Shown here in pieces: positions 17,745-27,700 of a DNA stretch of 64,000 bases. Source of the DNA: Anaerocolumna sp. AGMB13020 (GTDB lineage Bacteria; Bacillota; Clostridia; Lachnospirales; Lachnospiraceae); NCBI RefSeq assembly GCF_033100115.1, contig NZ_CP136910.1:1240001-1304000 (forward strand), written 5' to 3'. Position numbers and translations under genes: made by a program. Under the pieces are notes generated by a model. The model had not been told where the DNA came from, searched no databases, and was given only the letters and a program-made list of their open reading frames with translations. The first letter of the stretch is position 1. Each line of letters starts with the position of its first letter.

Positions 17745-17920
17745 CAGATTTATTTATAATTTGTAGTATTTTTTCGTATTTTCTGTTTTTTTCTTGATTG
17801 TTGGTTACGAGTTGCTAAAATATCCCATCCAAGAAATAAAACAGAAGCCATTAAGGAAATACTGATATGCTCCCTGTAACAGCTTCTATTTGATTTATAG
17901 ATTGGTGTATGCTTAATAAA

Positions 17921-20900
17921 TTAATGGGTATGTTCTGTAGATATATCCACTAAAGAGGATACAGTATCGTATGCTGCAATAAAGGTTGGAATACTGCTGT
18001 CAAAATGATATTTGCTCCCTCTAATGGTAATATTTCCGTTGTCATCACCGGTTTCATATTTTAGATTCCACACTTCTCCGATTCCTTTAATGTCCGCAGT
18101 CATTATAATTACATAATCATTATTACCATTGAACTCCTTTCCGGCACTGTATTTACCGGTTATGGTATATTCAATGCCCTCAAGCCAAAATGTATTTCCG
18201 ATTGCAGACTCTTTATTTCCTGTCTTTGATAGGAGGAATACTTTAGAAAACTGTTTCGTCTTTGTCTTGCCTTCCTGAATATAAGAAGTCTCATACCATT
18301 CATCTTCGGGTGTTATATGTACTCCCTTCTCCCTATAAGCCGTAAATACAGCAGAGGACGGAAGTCCCAAGGTCAGGTGCCATCTTTGTGCCTGGCGATA
18401 GAACATTTCATTGCGATAAGCTCTGTTTAGATTGGTTTCCATTCCTCCATTAATACCGTTAACAGTAATCCCCAGTCTGGCAGCCTGCTGCCGTATTGCT
18501 GTTACAATACTGTTTCCTACGAAAGTTCTGGCTCTTCGTCCCGGCTGAAGGCATTGTATGGTTCCCAGATTAAAATAGTTACCATAAGGTACGGTCAGAT
18601 ATTTATAACCTGTAATTTCTCCATCGGCACCATATATCTCCTCTGCGAAATAATCCCTTACCTGGTCAGTAACCTGAGATTCCATACCCCCTGAGGTATA
18701 ATTCCTTCTGGCCGCTTCATTTGTCCAGTTTAAATACATATTATAGCGGTATAGATTTTTTGATAATTCTTCATAACCTTTTTGATAATTCCCATTATCA
18801 TCCATATATTCAGAATAGAGACCGAAATAATTAATTGGTCTTGTAACACCATCATCACTGATATATACATCCACAGGTATCATTTCATTGGTGCTGGTGT
18901 TAAGTGCATAAAAATATGGAATAACCTGCAAATATTGGTTGTAATTTCCCAAAGTCGTAATATCAAACATTACATTGTAACCAAGCTTAAGCTGTTGATC
19001 CTGTAAGGCTGCTTTTGTATTCTTATCTGCAGAAACTCCCATACTTTGACTATTGGCTTTCACCGTCCATCCTTGTGTTCCCCAGGTATTATAATATCCA
19101 TTTGCTTCATTAACCTGTTCACCACGTACGTCCGCAGCCAGTGGATACCCGGCAGAGTTTCTGTGCCAGGATAAATAATTTTCCGTTGTAGAACTGTCTA
19201 CGCTTGAGATTATTCCTTCTATAAACCAATCACTTCGATTCTCTGCAATTGGTTTTTTAAAGAAATTACTAAAACGCATATCATCCGTATCTTCAATAAT
19301 AAAATTACCAATACGTCCGACAATATCAAGGTAGGCCAGTTTGGCGGCAGTATGCTTCGCTGTGAAATTAGAAAACCTCTGTTTATTGGTAGCATATAAA
19401 TTACCGTAATTATAAACACTGAATTCATTTTGATATCTACCATCACTCGCATAAGGCATCTCCTTACTACTCTGCCTGTTATAATTAATTCCTTCTACTG
19501 CATACTGAACTTCCGCGCAGGATACCTCATCATTAGCAAGCAGACAATAAAAATTATACTCTGTTTTGGGAGCACTAACATTAACCGTACCATCGTTATT
19601 TAATTCAAATATCTTACCATCTATTATTGCCAGGGTCCCGCCTTCCAATAAGGTTGTACTTCCTCCATTATAATTCAATAAATTTCTGGTCATATCAAAA
19701 AGATAAGTCATTCCCTGCAAATTGAGTGTTGTACCATCGCTTAATGCATATTTCCTTGTGGTTGTCTTATCTACGATTTCCAAAGAAATCCACTCACCTG
19801 CTGTGTGATTTTCCCAAACTCCATTCCTCTCATATAAAACATCATAGTCGAATTTTACATACTTTTCCCTTGTCCATTCTGTAGTATCCATATCCTGGCT
19901 GTATCCCCTGCCTCTACTGATTACAGGCTCTGGTATACCATAGGCCCCATTACCGTAAAAATCACCTGTATTGGGGAAATAGACTTTAAAAAAATTGTCC
20001 AGGGTTATATAAGCTGCCTGCTCTACTTTAACCCCATTGGCATCAATTGTTTCCTCAATGGTGGTTTTATGGTTTGCATCTTTTTCGCAGGCACTCCAGC
20101 AGATATCGTTGGAATAATCATAGTGCCCCCCTGAATGATGAGGTTCCATACATGTAAGCAGTGTCTCCACCGTATATGTTTTTTCGGTATTATTAATCAA
20201 CCTGCAATCCCAAATGGGATTGACTATTGTCTCTCCATTCGTTGTTACTCTATCAGGAATCAGGCGCATTTCAGACTTTATAAACTGAAACAGTTCTGTT
20301 TCATCAGGAAAACGGTTTGCTTCCAGAACAGTAATAACAATCCTGCCGTTTCCGCTGTTAATACCATTATTTAGTGCTCCTCCTGTCAGTTGTGAGGAAA
20401 CGTATCCCGAACCTCCGCCGCCTCCTGCATCAGCAGCGGCAGCAAATCCTCCATAGTAGCCTCCACCACCACCTCCTCCGTCTCCGGTGTGTGACTGTCC
20501 CTGACCAAGATCATAATAGGAAGCAGAAGAACCTCCTATTCCATTATACTGAGCATTATATACTTCACCGCCGTTTCCTCCGACAGAGCCACCTCCGGAG
20601 CCTCCGGCACCTACAAAATATGTAGTTGTGGAGGAAAAAACTGTATACTCAATCTTCCAGTTACAGGAGCCGGAAGCACGGTAGGCTCCTGCATAAAATT
20701 CAACTCTGTCTCCCTGATATACAGTAGCACTGCAGGCAAAGTGCAGGCTGCCGCCGCTATCATCATCAGAAGTACTGCTTCTTAAAGCTCCCGTGGAATC
20801 GTAAACATATATAAATCCGTAAGGATCCGACGTGAAATCCGTAGATCTAAATGTAACTGTACCGTTTCCAGCTGCAATAAATGATTTTGCAAGGGTTCCG

Positions 20901-23900
20901 TTTCTGGTCGTATAACTTGTATTTCCAGTGTAAGAGATGGTAGACGGGGTATTTGTGGTTACGGTATGGTTATTACCGGCACCACCGCCTCCTCCCGCAA
21001 CCAAAAGCACTTTATTTCTCGTTTCATTATTTTTTAGCAGGGAGCTTAAACTTCCGTTTACGGTTGCTATGGAGGTAGCCCCTCCACCCCCTCCGGAGGA
21101 CCCGACTGTACCTGCATGTCCACCTCCATTATATCCGCCGCCAGAACCGGATGCACTACTGGCACCCTGACCGCCTACCTGAAGATATAAGTTGGATGCT
21201 TTTAAAAGTGTCAGTGTGCCTTTGGCATAACCTCCATTTCCACCTGCAGTACTGTCATTCCCCCCCTTTGCACCATAGGTTTCTAAGGTGTATACTCCTT
21301 TTGGCAGGATTACTGTCTGTACATTACCAGAATAAGAATAATTTAGGATATCTCCGCTTTTTAAATTGCCTGTACGACCACTTGACACATCAATTTTAAA
21401 CTTTGAAACCAGCTTTTCAAAAAGTTCATTTCCCAGTTCCTTCTTTAATGTGTCCCAGTTTCCTTCCCTTGCCTCAGCCAGTGCAATTTGAAGACCTTCA
21501 CTGCTCTGAGTCAGACAGGAAGTATCGTGTACATGTTTGGAAAAGGAAGTTATAACACCATAGGAATAACCGTCATCCTGGCTTCTTGTCCAGTCAATGC
21601 TTTTATTAAGGGAGGTAATCCCATTAAACGTATCCTGATAAAAGGATCTTTCCTTTTTGTAGGTCATATAACAGCTTGCTGTATGCTCCAGTATTCCTCC
21701 GCATCTTTTTACGATAACATTGTCCAAATAAAAATTTGCAAGAAAGGAGTTGTCAAAATCCCAGCTGCCCATATTAACACTGCTGCCTCTCATCTCATCC
21801 GTTATGGCGGCTTCCGTAATCTGCTCTTCCGTGACTCCGCTGGTAATCTGACTTATAACTTTGACTCCATCTATTTCAAGTTCACAGTCATAAAGGGACC
21901 CAAGACTGAAGGTAACCGTGATTTTTACTTTTCTGCCTACAATGTTTGTCACTGTACCAGCCCTGGTCTTTTCTTTACTCGTAATAAAGGCAGGTGAACT
22001 TCCTCCTCTTGGAAGGTATAAGCCAACTCCGCCAATGGAAAAGAGCATCATATTATTTTCCGGTCTTGCAGGAATAAACACATCTGCCGAGATTTGCACC
22101 CTGGAACTGCCATTTCTGCTAATCTTACAATCATTGAAGGGCAGTTGTAACCTTGTTCCGTTCCCTGTTATTTTTAAAAACCCGCCTGTTCCAAAACCAC
22201 TATAACTACTGTCATTTAAAGTTAATTCTATTCCGTTTGGAAGTTCATAGGCCGGAAAAGCTCCGTCTTTATTTTTGATACTGCTCGCAATCATTTGTCC
22301 GTCGTAGGAACTATATATGTCCTTCTCTCCCGTATTGCTTTTCCCTGTAATTTTATCTTCAAAGGTAAAGGACAGACTGGTGGTGTCAAGCGTATACTTG
22401 CAGCTAAGATAACGGTATTCGCATAGCTCCGGAGTTCCGGGGCATTTCTCCAGCGCTTTTAAGGTATCCATAGCATCTTTTACAATGCCTTCCTCCGTAC
22501 GTTGATCCTCCACCTCCGACTTCACTATCATGGCATTTTGCGTGGATACCGCATCTAAAACAATAATATTGTTCACCTTATACTCAAGCCCGTCATCATA
22601 AGCTGAGTATTTCGAATTATAAAGTAATCCCGGACCGTACTGATAGCCAGCCTCTTTCAGTACGGTATTTTCAGCTTCCGAAAATACATCCTTTATTACC
22701 TCTTCGCCTGTAATCAGCTTTGCTTCTTCACCGGTCAGCTTATATTTTAAGACAGGACGGTAGAATACAAAGGATTCACCTGTTTCATATTGAGCATTTT
22801 CATTGATAGGATTCTGTTTGATCTTATCTATATATATTCGCAAATCGGTTACTCTGTCCATACGAGCCTGGGATTTACCCGGGGAAGATATATTGGCTGC
22901 TCCATAAACAGGTTTACTAAAAGATTGGCTGCTCCTTACTGTTGCTAGTCCCAGCTCATCAGCCGGACTAGAAAATATGGCCATATCCTTATCAAATCTG
23001 GTAATTATTTTTTCTCTTTTTCCGGTTCCCTGGTATTTTGCTGCTGTTACATTATATTTTCCATTATAAGATCCAATATTAATCCCATCAGGCCTGGTAT
23101 CAGCAAAGGTGAATTTATTATTCTCCCACATCTTCATCCATTTTCTGTCTATCTCGTCCTGGGTAGATGCTTTCTTCACATCCCCGGAGGCCTGAAGAGA
23201 AGGAAAGTCCTCCTGTGCTTTTGCTTTCGTTATTTCTTCATAATATACAGGACTTTGATCTCCGCTGGAGGTCTGCAAAAGAAGCATATCAGATATAACA
23301 GTAGCCGTTACTTCCTGAGTACGCCTTGTATAGAAACGTTTCCATTCATCCGTAAGCAGATCTTTTGCATCCAGTTTATTCATATATGCCTGTTTAAGCG
23401 TCGCAGAAGTTGCTTTATTATCGGAGATAAAATCCTCTGTTGTGATAGAGATGCCAGGAGCATTCCCATAACCCGAGGTAATACCGTTACTATATAGAAT
23501 TCCGCTGGCAAACCCCAGTTCATGTCCCTTTTTAGCCAGAGGTGCCGGATTTTGCGGACTTTGCACCCTGCTTAACCCGTCACATTTATTAGTACGTTTC
23601 TCGGCCCCCTTTGACATCTCTTCATAATACACCCTATCACCTTGGGCTTCCTGCAGTGAATACCTTATCCTTCCTATCTTAGATGCATTGGTTATTTTCT
23701 CATCCCGGAATACCGGCTGATTGTCTGCAGCTATGTTATAAAAAATATTCGGATCCCCCTGAGTGATGCTTGCTATCAGATTCTTATCACTGTCATAGGT
23801 TATCTCTGACATGTCGGTAACATATCCCTTTTCCACCTTATAAACATTGCATTTTGTAATCTGGATCGTGTCATAAGCCACTTCCTGATACCATACATCT

Positions 23901-26900
23901 TCAATGGCCGGCAGGTCATGGATACAGCAGGGGCCACAAAGTGCATGAGCGGGAATTCCTGTTAAACCTGTTTGAATGGAAGCTGTTACATCCGAGCTGT
24001 TACCGTCATAATTCTCAGCTTTTAAAGTACCATTTTGGAAGGTAACCTTTATCGTATACTCTATCGTACCAGAGGCTCCTTGGGTTATATCCTGGCCCGG
24101 AGTATAGTTTCCGCAGTTATGCGAATGTTTAACTCCCGGAACAGCCGGGCTGCCACCATTACCGTTCTCATCCGGCGGAACAGCCTCTTTCGGTTCTACG
24201 TGCCATCCAGATGCATCGTGTCCATGACCACAATCAGAGTAACCGCTTCCAACACCTAATTTACCGGCATTCCACCCCCAACCATTGCCCAACCTTCCTT
24301 TATCAGAACTGGTTAAGGAAGCACCTGTAGCACTGGAAGAGGTATAATTTCCTCCGCTATAACTTCTTTGGGTAGTATTCGTATAACTGTTAGCTCCTCC
24401 ATTCAGGGTAACGGTTATTACCGCGTTTCCAACCTGATATTGTCTGGTGTGTCCATCACTGTCCGCAATCTTTTGCACCGTGTAAGTGCTGTTGGTTGCT
24501 TCCATTGCTTTTGCCCAGCTAATAGCCTGCTCCAGATTCTGATTATAGGTATCAACCTCCCAGCTGGTACTGGGTTCGGCTTTGGTTCTTAAGGATCCCG
24601 GATCAAAACCAAGGCCTGCGCAGGGATTTCCTGGTTTACCTGGATCGAATTTACCGTTATCTGCAGGTTCTTTGGTACTATTTACAATGTTTCCTTTCCA
24701 CTCCGCCCATAGCTCTGTATTGCTTGTATGATTGTTGACACTTATATTCTTCGTTTTGCTTCCGGCAGGCTCAACTATTTTAGAGGATTCTGCAACAACA
24801 CTCTTGCTGACGGTTCTACCAGAGCTATCCCCCACAAACGTTTCTGTTTTGGTATAAGTCCCGGTCCCTCCTTTTAATTGGTCATTTTCTTTGTATTCAC
24901 ACTCTGTTCCATTATAATGGCTGATGTATTCTCTTATTGCCGTTCTATCTGGTTCGTAATCCACCCTTAAATCTACCATAAACTCGTTACCGCCGGAGGA
25001 AAAGTATAGTGTTCTGGTAGACGGAACACCTGCCATTGCTTCAAAGGTTTCATTGTAAATGGAGCCTTCTTTTAATTCTGCATAAGCCAATGCCGGCTCC
25101 TCTGAATGCCAGCTGCTGGTTGGGTAGTATAAGGATATCGGTAGCTTGCTCCAGGTATATTTTATTTCAACTTTATTGGTTAACCGCGCATCCGAGATTC
25201 TATCCTCCCCTTCACTGAGATCCTTCTCTGCAGTTTCATCCGCTTTCCCGGTAGTGTAATACCATTTTTGGTCAGTTGCTTTGTATTGGATATAGACTTT
25301 TGCTGAATAAATAATATCCTTCTCTTCTTTATCAGATAATTTTAATTTACTGATCGTATCATCAGACCATTGGCCAAGTGGAGTTTTCCCACGTAACAAA
25401 TCCAAAAATTTTTCTGCAGTAACTATTTCCCAATCTGTAGAAGTACACCATTCAACATTGTTGGTATATTTTTGTTTAAAATCCCTGCCTTCCATTGGTA
25501 TACTGGTAAAGGCTGTACCATTAAAGCTTCTGTTTAATTTGATCAGTAATCTGAATTGCGTAATATTATTCTTTTTTATAAATGTAGCCCACTCATCAAT
25601 GGCATTCTCCTGCCCCGGACTATTCCCCTGAGATGTAAGCGCCTTTAATGTTACCTGTAAGTTAACATCATCATCTGTAATAACGGTTTGTTGTTGCCTC
25701 GCCCTTCTATCGACATAATATTTTACTAAATCAATTATACTATTATCCTTTCTATACTCTTTTTTGGTTTTTTTATTAATTTTATCCAGGTCTTTTGAGT
25801 TATATGTCAGATTTGCCTCATAGTTTATAGCAAGAGTGGTTATAGGAGGTTCCAGCACCCAATTGGTACCATCCCAGGTATCATCTTTAAAGTTAAACTT
25901 CAAGAAACCACTCAGATTCAACGGATTATTTGAGCTCCCCCATCTCAGTGTATTATTGTCATCGGATTTTACTCTTTCGGCTATAACTCTGCTTATAATA
26001 TTAGAGGAATAAATCGAATCATTATAAAATGTCTTTGATTCCGACAAGCTTACTGCTGCTTTCAACCGATTGTTATAATCCGTTTTGTTTACACTTTCAA
26101 AAACAGTTTTTGATGAAATCAAATCGGATAAATTATAGTTTTTCTGTACTCGGTACGCGTCCTGTGTCAAGTCATTACAAGACATAAAAACAGTTGCCGG
26201 GTTAACATTGCCTCCTTCGGTACTTACACTTTTTAATCTTCCTATTATTCCCTGTGTTATGGAAATATTTGAGCTTCCATTATTATCGGTCATGAAACTT
26301 TTTATCCCATCTGTCCAATAGGTTTTGTTATTCGATATTATATTCAGGGTCATCAATAAATCCAGATATCGCAAATTAAAACAATCAGCTGCTGTAATCG
26401 TATATCCATTGGTTGTAAATTTTGATGTACTTGAATCATTCCACTTATTAAAATCCAGTCCGGCCTCATAAAGTTCCTTAACATGCAGGAATTCGTCAAT
26501 CTTTTCCTTAATATAGATTTTATACTCACTACCACCTCCTACCGGAATTACTGCGACATCCGTTATATAGGACCATAATTCTAAGGAATTTTTAATCTTT
26601 GACTCATCGTCTGTATTTAGGTACTTTAAAAACTCACTGTCATTCGACAGCAAAGCCATGCTCCGGTTATTTGCTATAAATAGATCCAGGATTTCTTTAT
26701 AGAAAACTCCTTGATTAATATTACCGCCAAAGGTTGTATTTTTATTTCTTGATAAATACTTAATTCTTCCCAAGGCATCTGGATTACTCCTACCGCCAAC
26801 AAGGTTCAACTGGGTTAAGGATAAACTCGTTTTTCTTGCAAAATATACCTGCTCACTGGTATGGAAATCATGACGAATCAAATAATCGGATAGAAGATTG

Positions 26901-27262
26901 GAGCAAAGCCACATAGCGTCCTCAGTAGCATAAGGAATCACTGTCTTAATAGATTCAACCAGCCCATCGTAAGAACCATTATCTGTACTTAATCCGTCTA
27001 TTTTAGAATATAATTGCACAATAAACACTGGTTCTGTTATGGGCCAGATATCAATATCTCCACTTGTAGTACGGGGAAGCACCGCGCTACCATTAGAACC
27101 GACCGCATAACCGTCATTACTGTATGCATTGATATTCTTCCATATCAAAAAACCGGAAAAACAGCATAGGAATATTATTCCTAATAAAAAAAACTTAAAT
27201 TTCCTGCTGTTGCTTTTAACGCCAAACATCTTTCTTAAAACTACTTTGAAATTATGAAACAT
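17921..27262 (-). CDS. Giant secreted multidomain protein (3113 residues)
   Basis: N-terminal membrane segment at about 23-41 (FKFFLLGIIFLCCFSGFLIW). Residues about 50-700 match the paralogue cut by the left window edge. Further on are Cys-containing HxCG-type segments (about 1040-1110, SDCGHGHDASGWH), a concanavalin/laminin-G-like region with FTFEDKITG and VQISADVFIPARPENNMMLF (about 1630-1855), and a glycine-rich domain starting LPKGVYTLETYGAKGG (about 1975-2300). A CUB-like segment (GNGTVTFRSTDFTSDPYGFIYVYD region) is inserted in that domain. The glycine-rich and lectin-like parts suggest an adhesin or matrix protein. There is no LPXTG or C-terminal anchor; the chain ends in STEHTH. AGGGGAG precedes the ATG and a TCATATT box lies 57 bases upstream. 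No frameshifts are seen, so the gene is intact. Confidence 0.85.
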   Translation of the reverse strand: MFHNFKVVLRKMFGVKSNSRKFKFFLLGIIFLCCFSGFLIWKNINAYSNDGYAVGSNGSAVLPRTTSGDIDIWPITEPVFIVQLYSKIDGLSTDNGSYDGLVESIKTVIPYATEDAMWLCSNLLSDYLIRHDFHTSEQVYFARKTSLSLTQLNLVGGRSNPDALGRIKYLSRNKNTTFGGNINQGVFYKEILDLFIANNRSMALLSNDSEFLKYLNTDDESKIKNSLELWSYITDVAVIPVGGGSEYKIYIKEKIDEFLHVKELYEAGLDFNKWNDSSTSKFTTNGYTITAADCFNLRYLDLLMTLNIISNNKTYWTDGIKSFMTDNNGSSNISITQGIIGRLKSVSTEGGNVNPATVFMSCNDLTQDAYRVQKNYNLSDLISSKTVFESVNKTDYNNRLKAAVSLSESKTFYNDSIYSSNIISRVIAERVKSDDNNTLRWGSSNNPLNLSGFLKFNFKDDTWDGTNWVLEPPITTLAINYEANLTYNSKDLDKINKKTKKEYRKDNSIIDLVKYYVDRRARQQQTVITDDDVNLQVTLKALTSQGNSPGQENAIDEWATFIKKNNITQFRLLIKLNRSFNGTAFTSIPMEGRDFKQKYTNNVEWCTSTDWEIVTAEKFLDLLRGKTPLGQWSDDTISKLKLSDKEEKDIIYSAKVYIQYKATDQKWYYTTGKADETAEKDLSEGEDRISDARLTNKVEIKYTWSKLPISLYYPTSSWHSEEPALAYAELKEGSIYNETFEAMAGVPSTRTLYFSSGGNEFMVDLRVDYEPDRTAIREYISHYNGTECEYKENDQLKGGTGTYTKTETFVGDSSGRTVSKSVVAESSKIVEPAGSKTKNISVNNHTSNTELWAEWKGNIVNSTKEPADNGKFDPGKPGNPCAGLGFDPGSLRTKAEPSTSWEVDTYNQNLEQAISWAKAMEATNSTYTVQKIADSDGHTRQYQVGNAVITVTLNGGANSYTNTTQRSYSGGNYTSSSATGASLTSSDKGRLGNGWGWNAGKLGVGSGYSDCGHGHDASGWHVEPKEAVPPDENGNGGSPAVPGVKHSHNCGNYTPGQDITQGASGTIEYTIKVTFQNGTLKAENYDGNSSDVTASIQTGLTGIPAHALCGPCCIHDLPAIEDVWYQEVAYDTIQITKCNVYKVEKGYVTDMSEITYDSDKNLIASITQGDPNIFYNIAADNQPVFRDEKITNASKIGRIRYSLQEAQGDRVYYEEMSKGAEKRTNKCDGLSRVQSPQNPAPLAKKGHELGFASGILYSNGITSGYGNAPGISITTEDFISDNKATSATLKQAYMNKLDAKDLLTDEWKRFYTRRTQEVTATVISDMLLLQTSSGDQSPVYYEEITKAKAQEDFPSLQASGDVKKASTQDEIDRKWMKMWENNKFTFADTRPDGINIGSYNGKYNVTAAKYQGTGKREKIITRFDKDMAIFSSPADELGLATVRSSQSFSKPVYGAANISSPGKSQARMDRVTDLRIYIDKIKQNPINENAQYETGESFVFYRPVLKYKLTGEEAKLITGEEVIKDVFSEAENTVLKEAGYQYGPGLLYNSKYSAYDDGLEYKVNNIIVLDAVSTQNAMIVKSEVEDQRTEEGIVKDAMDTLKALEKCPGTPELCEYRYLSCKYTLDTTSLSFTFEDKITGKSNTGEKDIYSSYDGQMIASSIKNKDGAFPAYELPNGIELTLNDSSYSGFGTGGFLKITGNGTRLQLPFNDCKISRNGSSRVQISADVFIPARPENNMMLFSIGGVGLYLPRGGSSPAFITSKEKTRAGTVTNIVGRKVKITVTFSLGSLYDCELEIDGVKVISQITSGVTEEQITEAAITDEMRGSSVNMGSWDFDNSFLANFYLDNVIVKRCGGILEHTASCYMTYKKERSFYQDTFNGITSLNKSIDWTRSQDDGYSYGVITSFSKHVHDTSCLTQSSEGLQIALAEAREGNWDTLKKELGNELFEKLVSKFKIDVSSGRTGNLKSGDILNYSYSGNVQTVILPKGVYTLETYGAKGGNDSTAGGNGGYAKGTLTLLKASNLYLQVGGQGASSASGSGGGYNGGGHAGTVGSSGGGGGATSIATVNGSLSSLLKNNETRNKVLLVAGGGGGAGNNHTVTTNTPSTISYTGNTSYTTRNGTLAKSFIAAGNGTVTFRSTDFTSDPYGFIYVYDSTGALRSSTSDDDSGGSLHFACSATVYQGDRVEFYAGAYRASGSCNWKIEYTVFSSTTTYFVGAGGSGGGSVGGNGGEVYNAQYNGIGGSSASYYDLGQGQSHTGDGGGGGGGYYGGFAAAADAGGGGGSGYVSSQLTGGALNNGINSGNGRIVITVLEANRFPDETELFQFIKSEMRLIPDRVTTNGETIVNPIWDCRLINNTEKTYTVETLLTCMEPHHSGGHYDYSNDICWSACEKDANHKTTIEETIDANGVKVEQAAYITLDNFFKVYFPNTGDFYGNGAYGIPEPVISRGRGYSQDMDTTEWTREKYVKFDYDVLYERNGVWENHTAGEWISLEIVDKTTTRKYALSDGTTLNLQGMTYLFDMTRNLLNYNGGSTTLLEGGTLAIIDGKIFELNNDGTVNVSAPKTEYNFYCLLANDEVSCAEVQYAVEGINYNRQSSKEMPYASDGRYQNEFSVYNYGNLYATNKQRFSNFTAKHTAAKLAYLDIVGRIGNFIIEDTDDMRFSNFFKKPIAENRSDWFIEGIISSVDSSTTENYLSWHRNSAGYPLAADVRGEQVNEANGYYNTWGTQGWTVKANSQSMGVSADKNTKAALQDQQLKLGYNVMFDITTLGNYNQYLQVIPYFYALNTSTNEMIPVDVYISDDGVTRPINYFGLYSEYMDDNGNYQKGYEELSKNLYRYNMYLNWTNEAARRNYTSGGMESQVTDQVRDYFAEEIYGADGEITGYKYLTVPYGNYFNLGTIQCLQPGRRARTFVGNSIVTAIRQQAARLGITVNGINGGMETNLNRAYRNEMFYRQAQRWHLTLGLPSSAVFTAYREKGVHITPEDEWYETSYIQEGKTKTKQFSKVFLLSKTGNKESAIGNTFWLEGIEYTITGKYSAGKEFNGNNDYVIIMTADIKGIGEVWNLKYETGDDNGNITIRGSKYHFDSSIPTFIAAYDTVSSLVDISTEHTH

Positions 27263-27318
27263 TTTTTAATCTCCCCTCTTATGAATCTGTTTCTTAATTG
27301 AAAGTATTTCACAGATAT

Positions 27319-27325
27319 AATATGA
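27319..27325 (-). promoter_or_regulatory. TCATATT promoter-like box
   Basis: CATCATATTATA on the minus strand with ATAC 21 bases upstream, 57 bases before the giant-protein ATG. Confidence 0.5.
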
Positions 27326-27494
27326 TGGAAAATTTTAGATTAAGGTGTATATTTACATATTTTGCACGAATTTTCTATTTTAATATAAGATTTTGAGATA
27401 TAAGCTAAAGATTAAGAAGAGAATAGTTATGCTAATTATAATTTATTTTAGCAACTTCTTCTAGTTGTGCAAAGATTATGAAGAATAATTTCTT

Positions 27495-27566
27495 CTAATA
27501 GAAACTATGATTATCAATGGCAATCTCCTCTAATCGAACTGTGATTATCAATAGTAATTTCCTCTG
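27495..27566. repeat. Two-copy degenerate tandem repeat, about 36 bases
   Basis: Two adjacent units share CTAAT, then GATTATCAAT and AAT(C/T)TCC in the same order. They lie in the gene-free gap between the giant protein and the Big_2-transglutaminase gene. A third, weaker unit may precede them. Confidence 0.5.
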
Positions 27567-27590
27567 GTTTTCCAACTCACTTTTAATAAG

Positions 27591-27625
27591 AAAAACAGCC
27601 CCCAAAAATAAGGGAGCTGTTTTTG
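27591..27625 (-). terminator. Terminator of the Big_2-transglutaminase gene
   Basis: AAAAACAGCCCCC pairs with GGGAGCTGTTTTT around an A-rich loop; the minus strand ends in a T-run. It lies about 75 bases beyond the stop at 27701. Confidence 0.75.
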
Positions 27626-27700
27626 TTTTGTTAATTCTTTATTTAGGAAAACTATCCCTACAACTACAGTTACGAAGCCGTTTATATTTTGTTAAATTTT

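Noticed and set aside
20937..21399. Plus-strand proline-rich frames
   Set aside because: Antisense of the glycine-rich part of the giant protein; codons for Gly read as Pro on the other strand.
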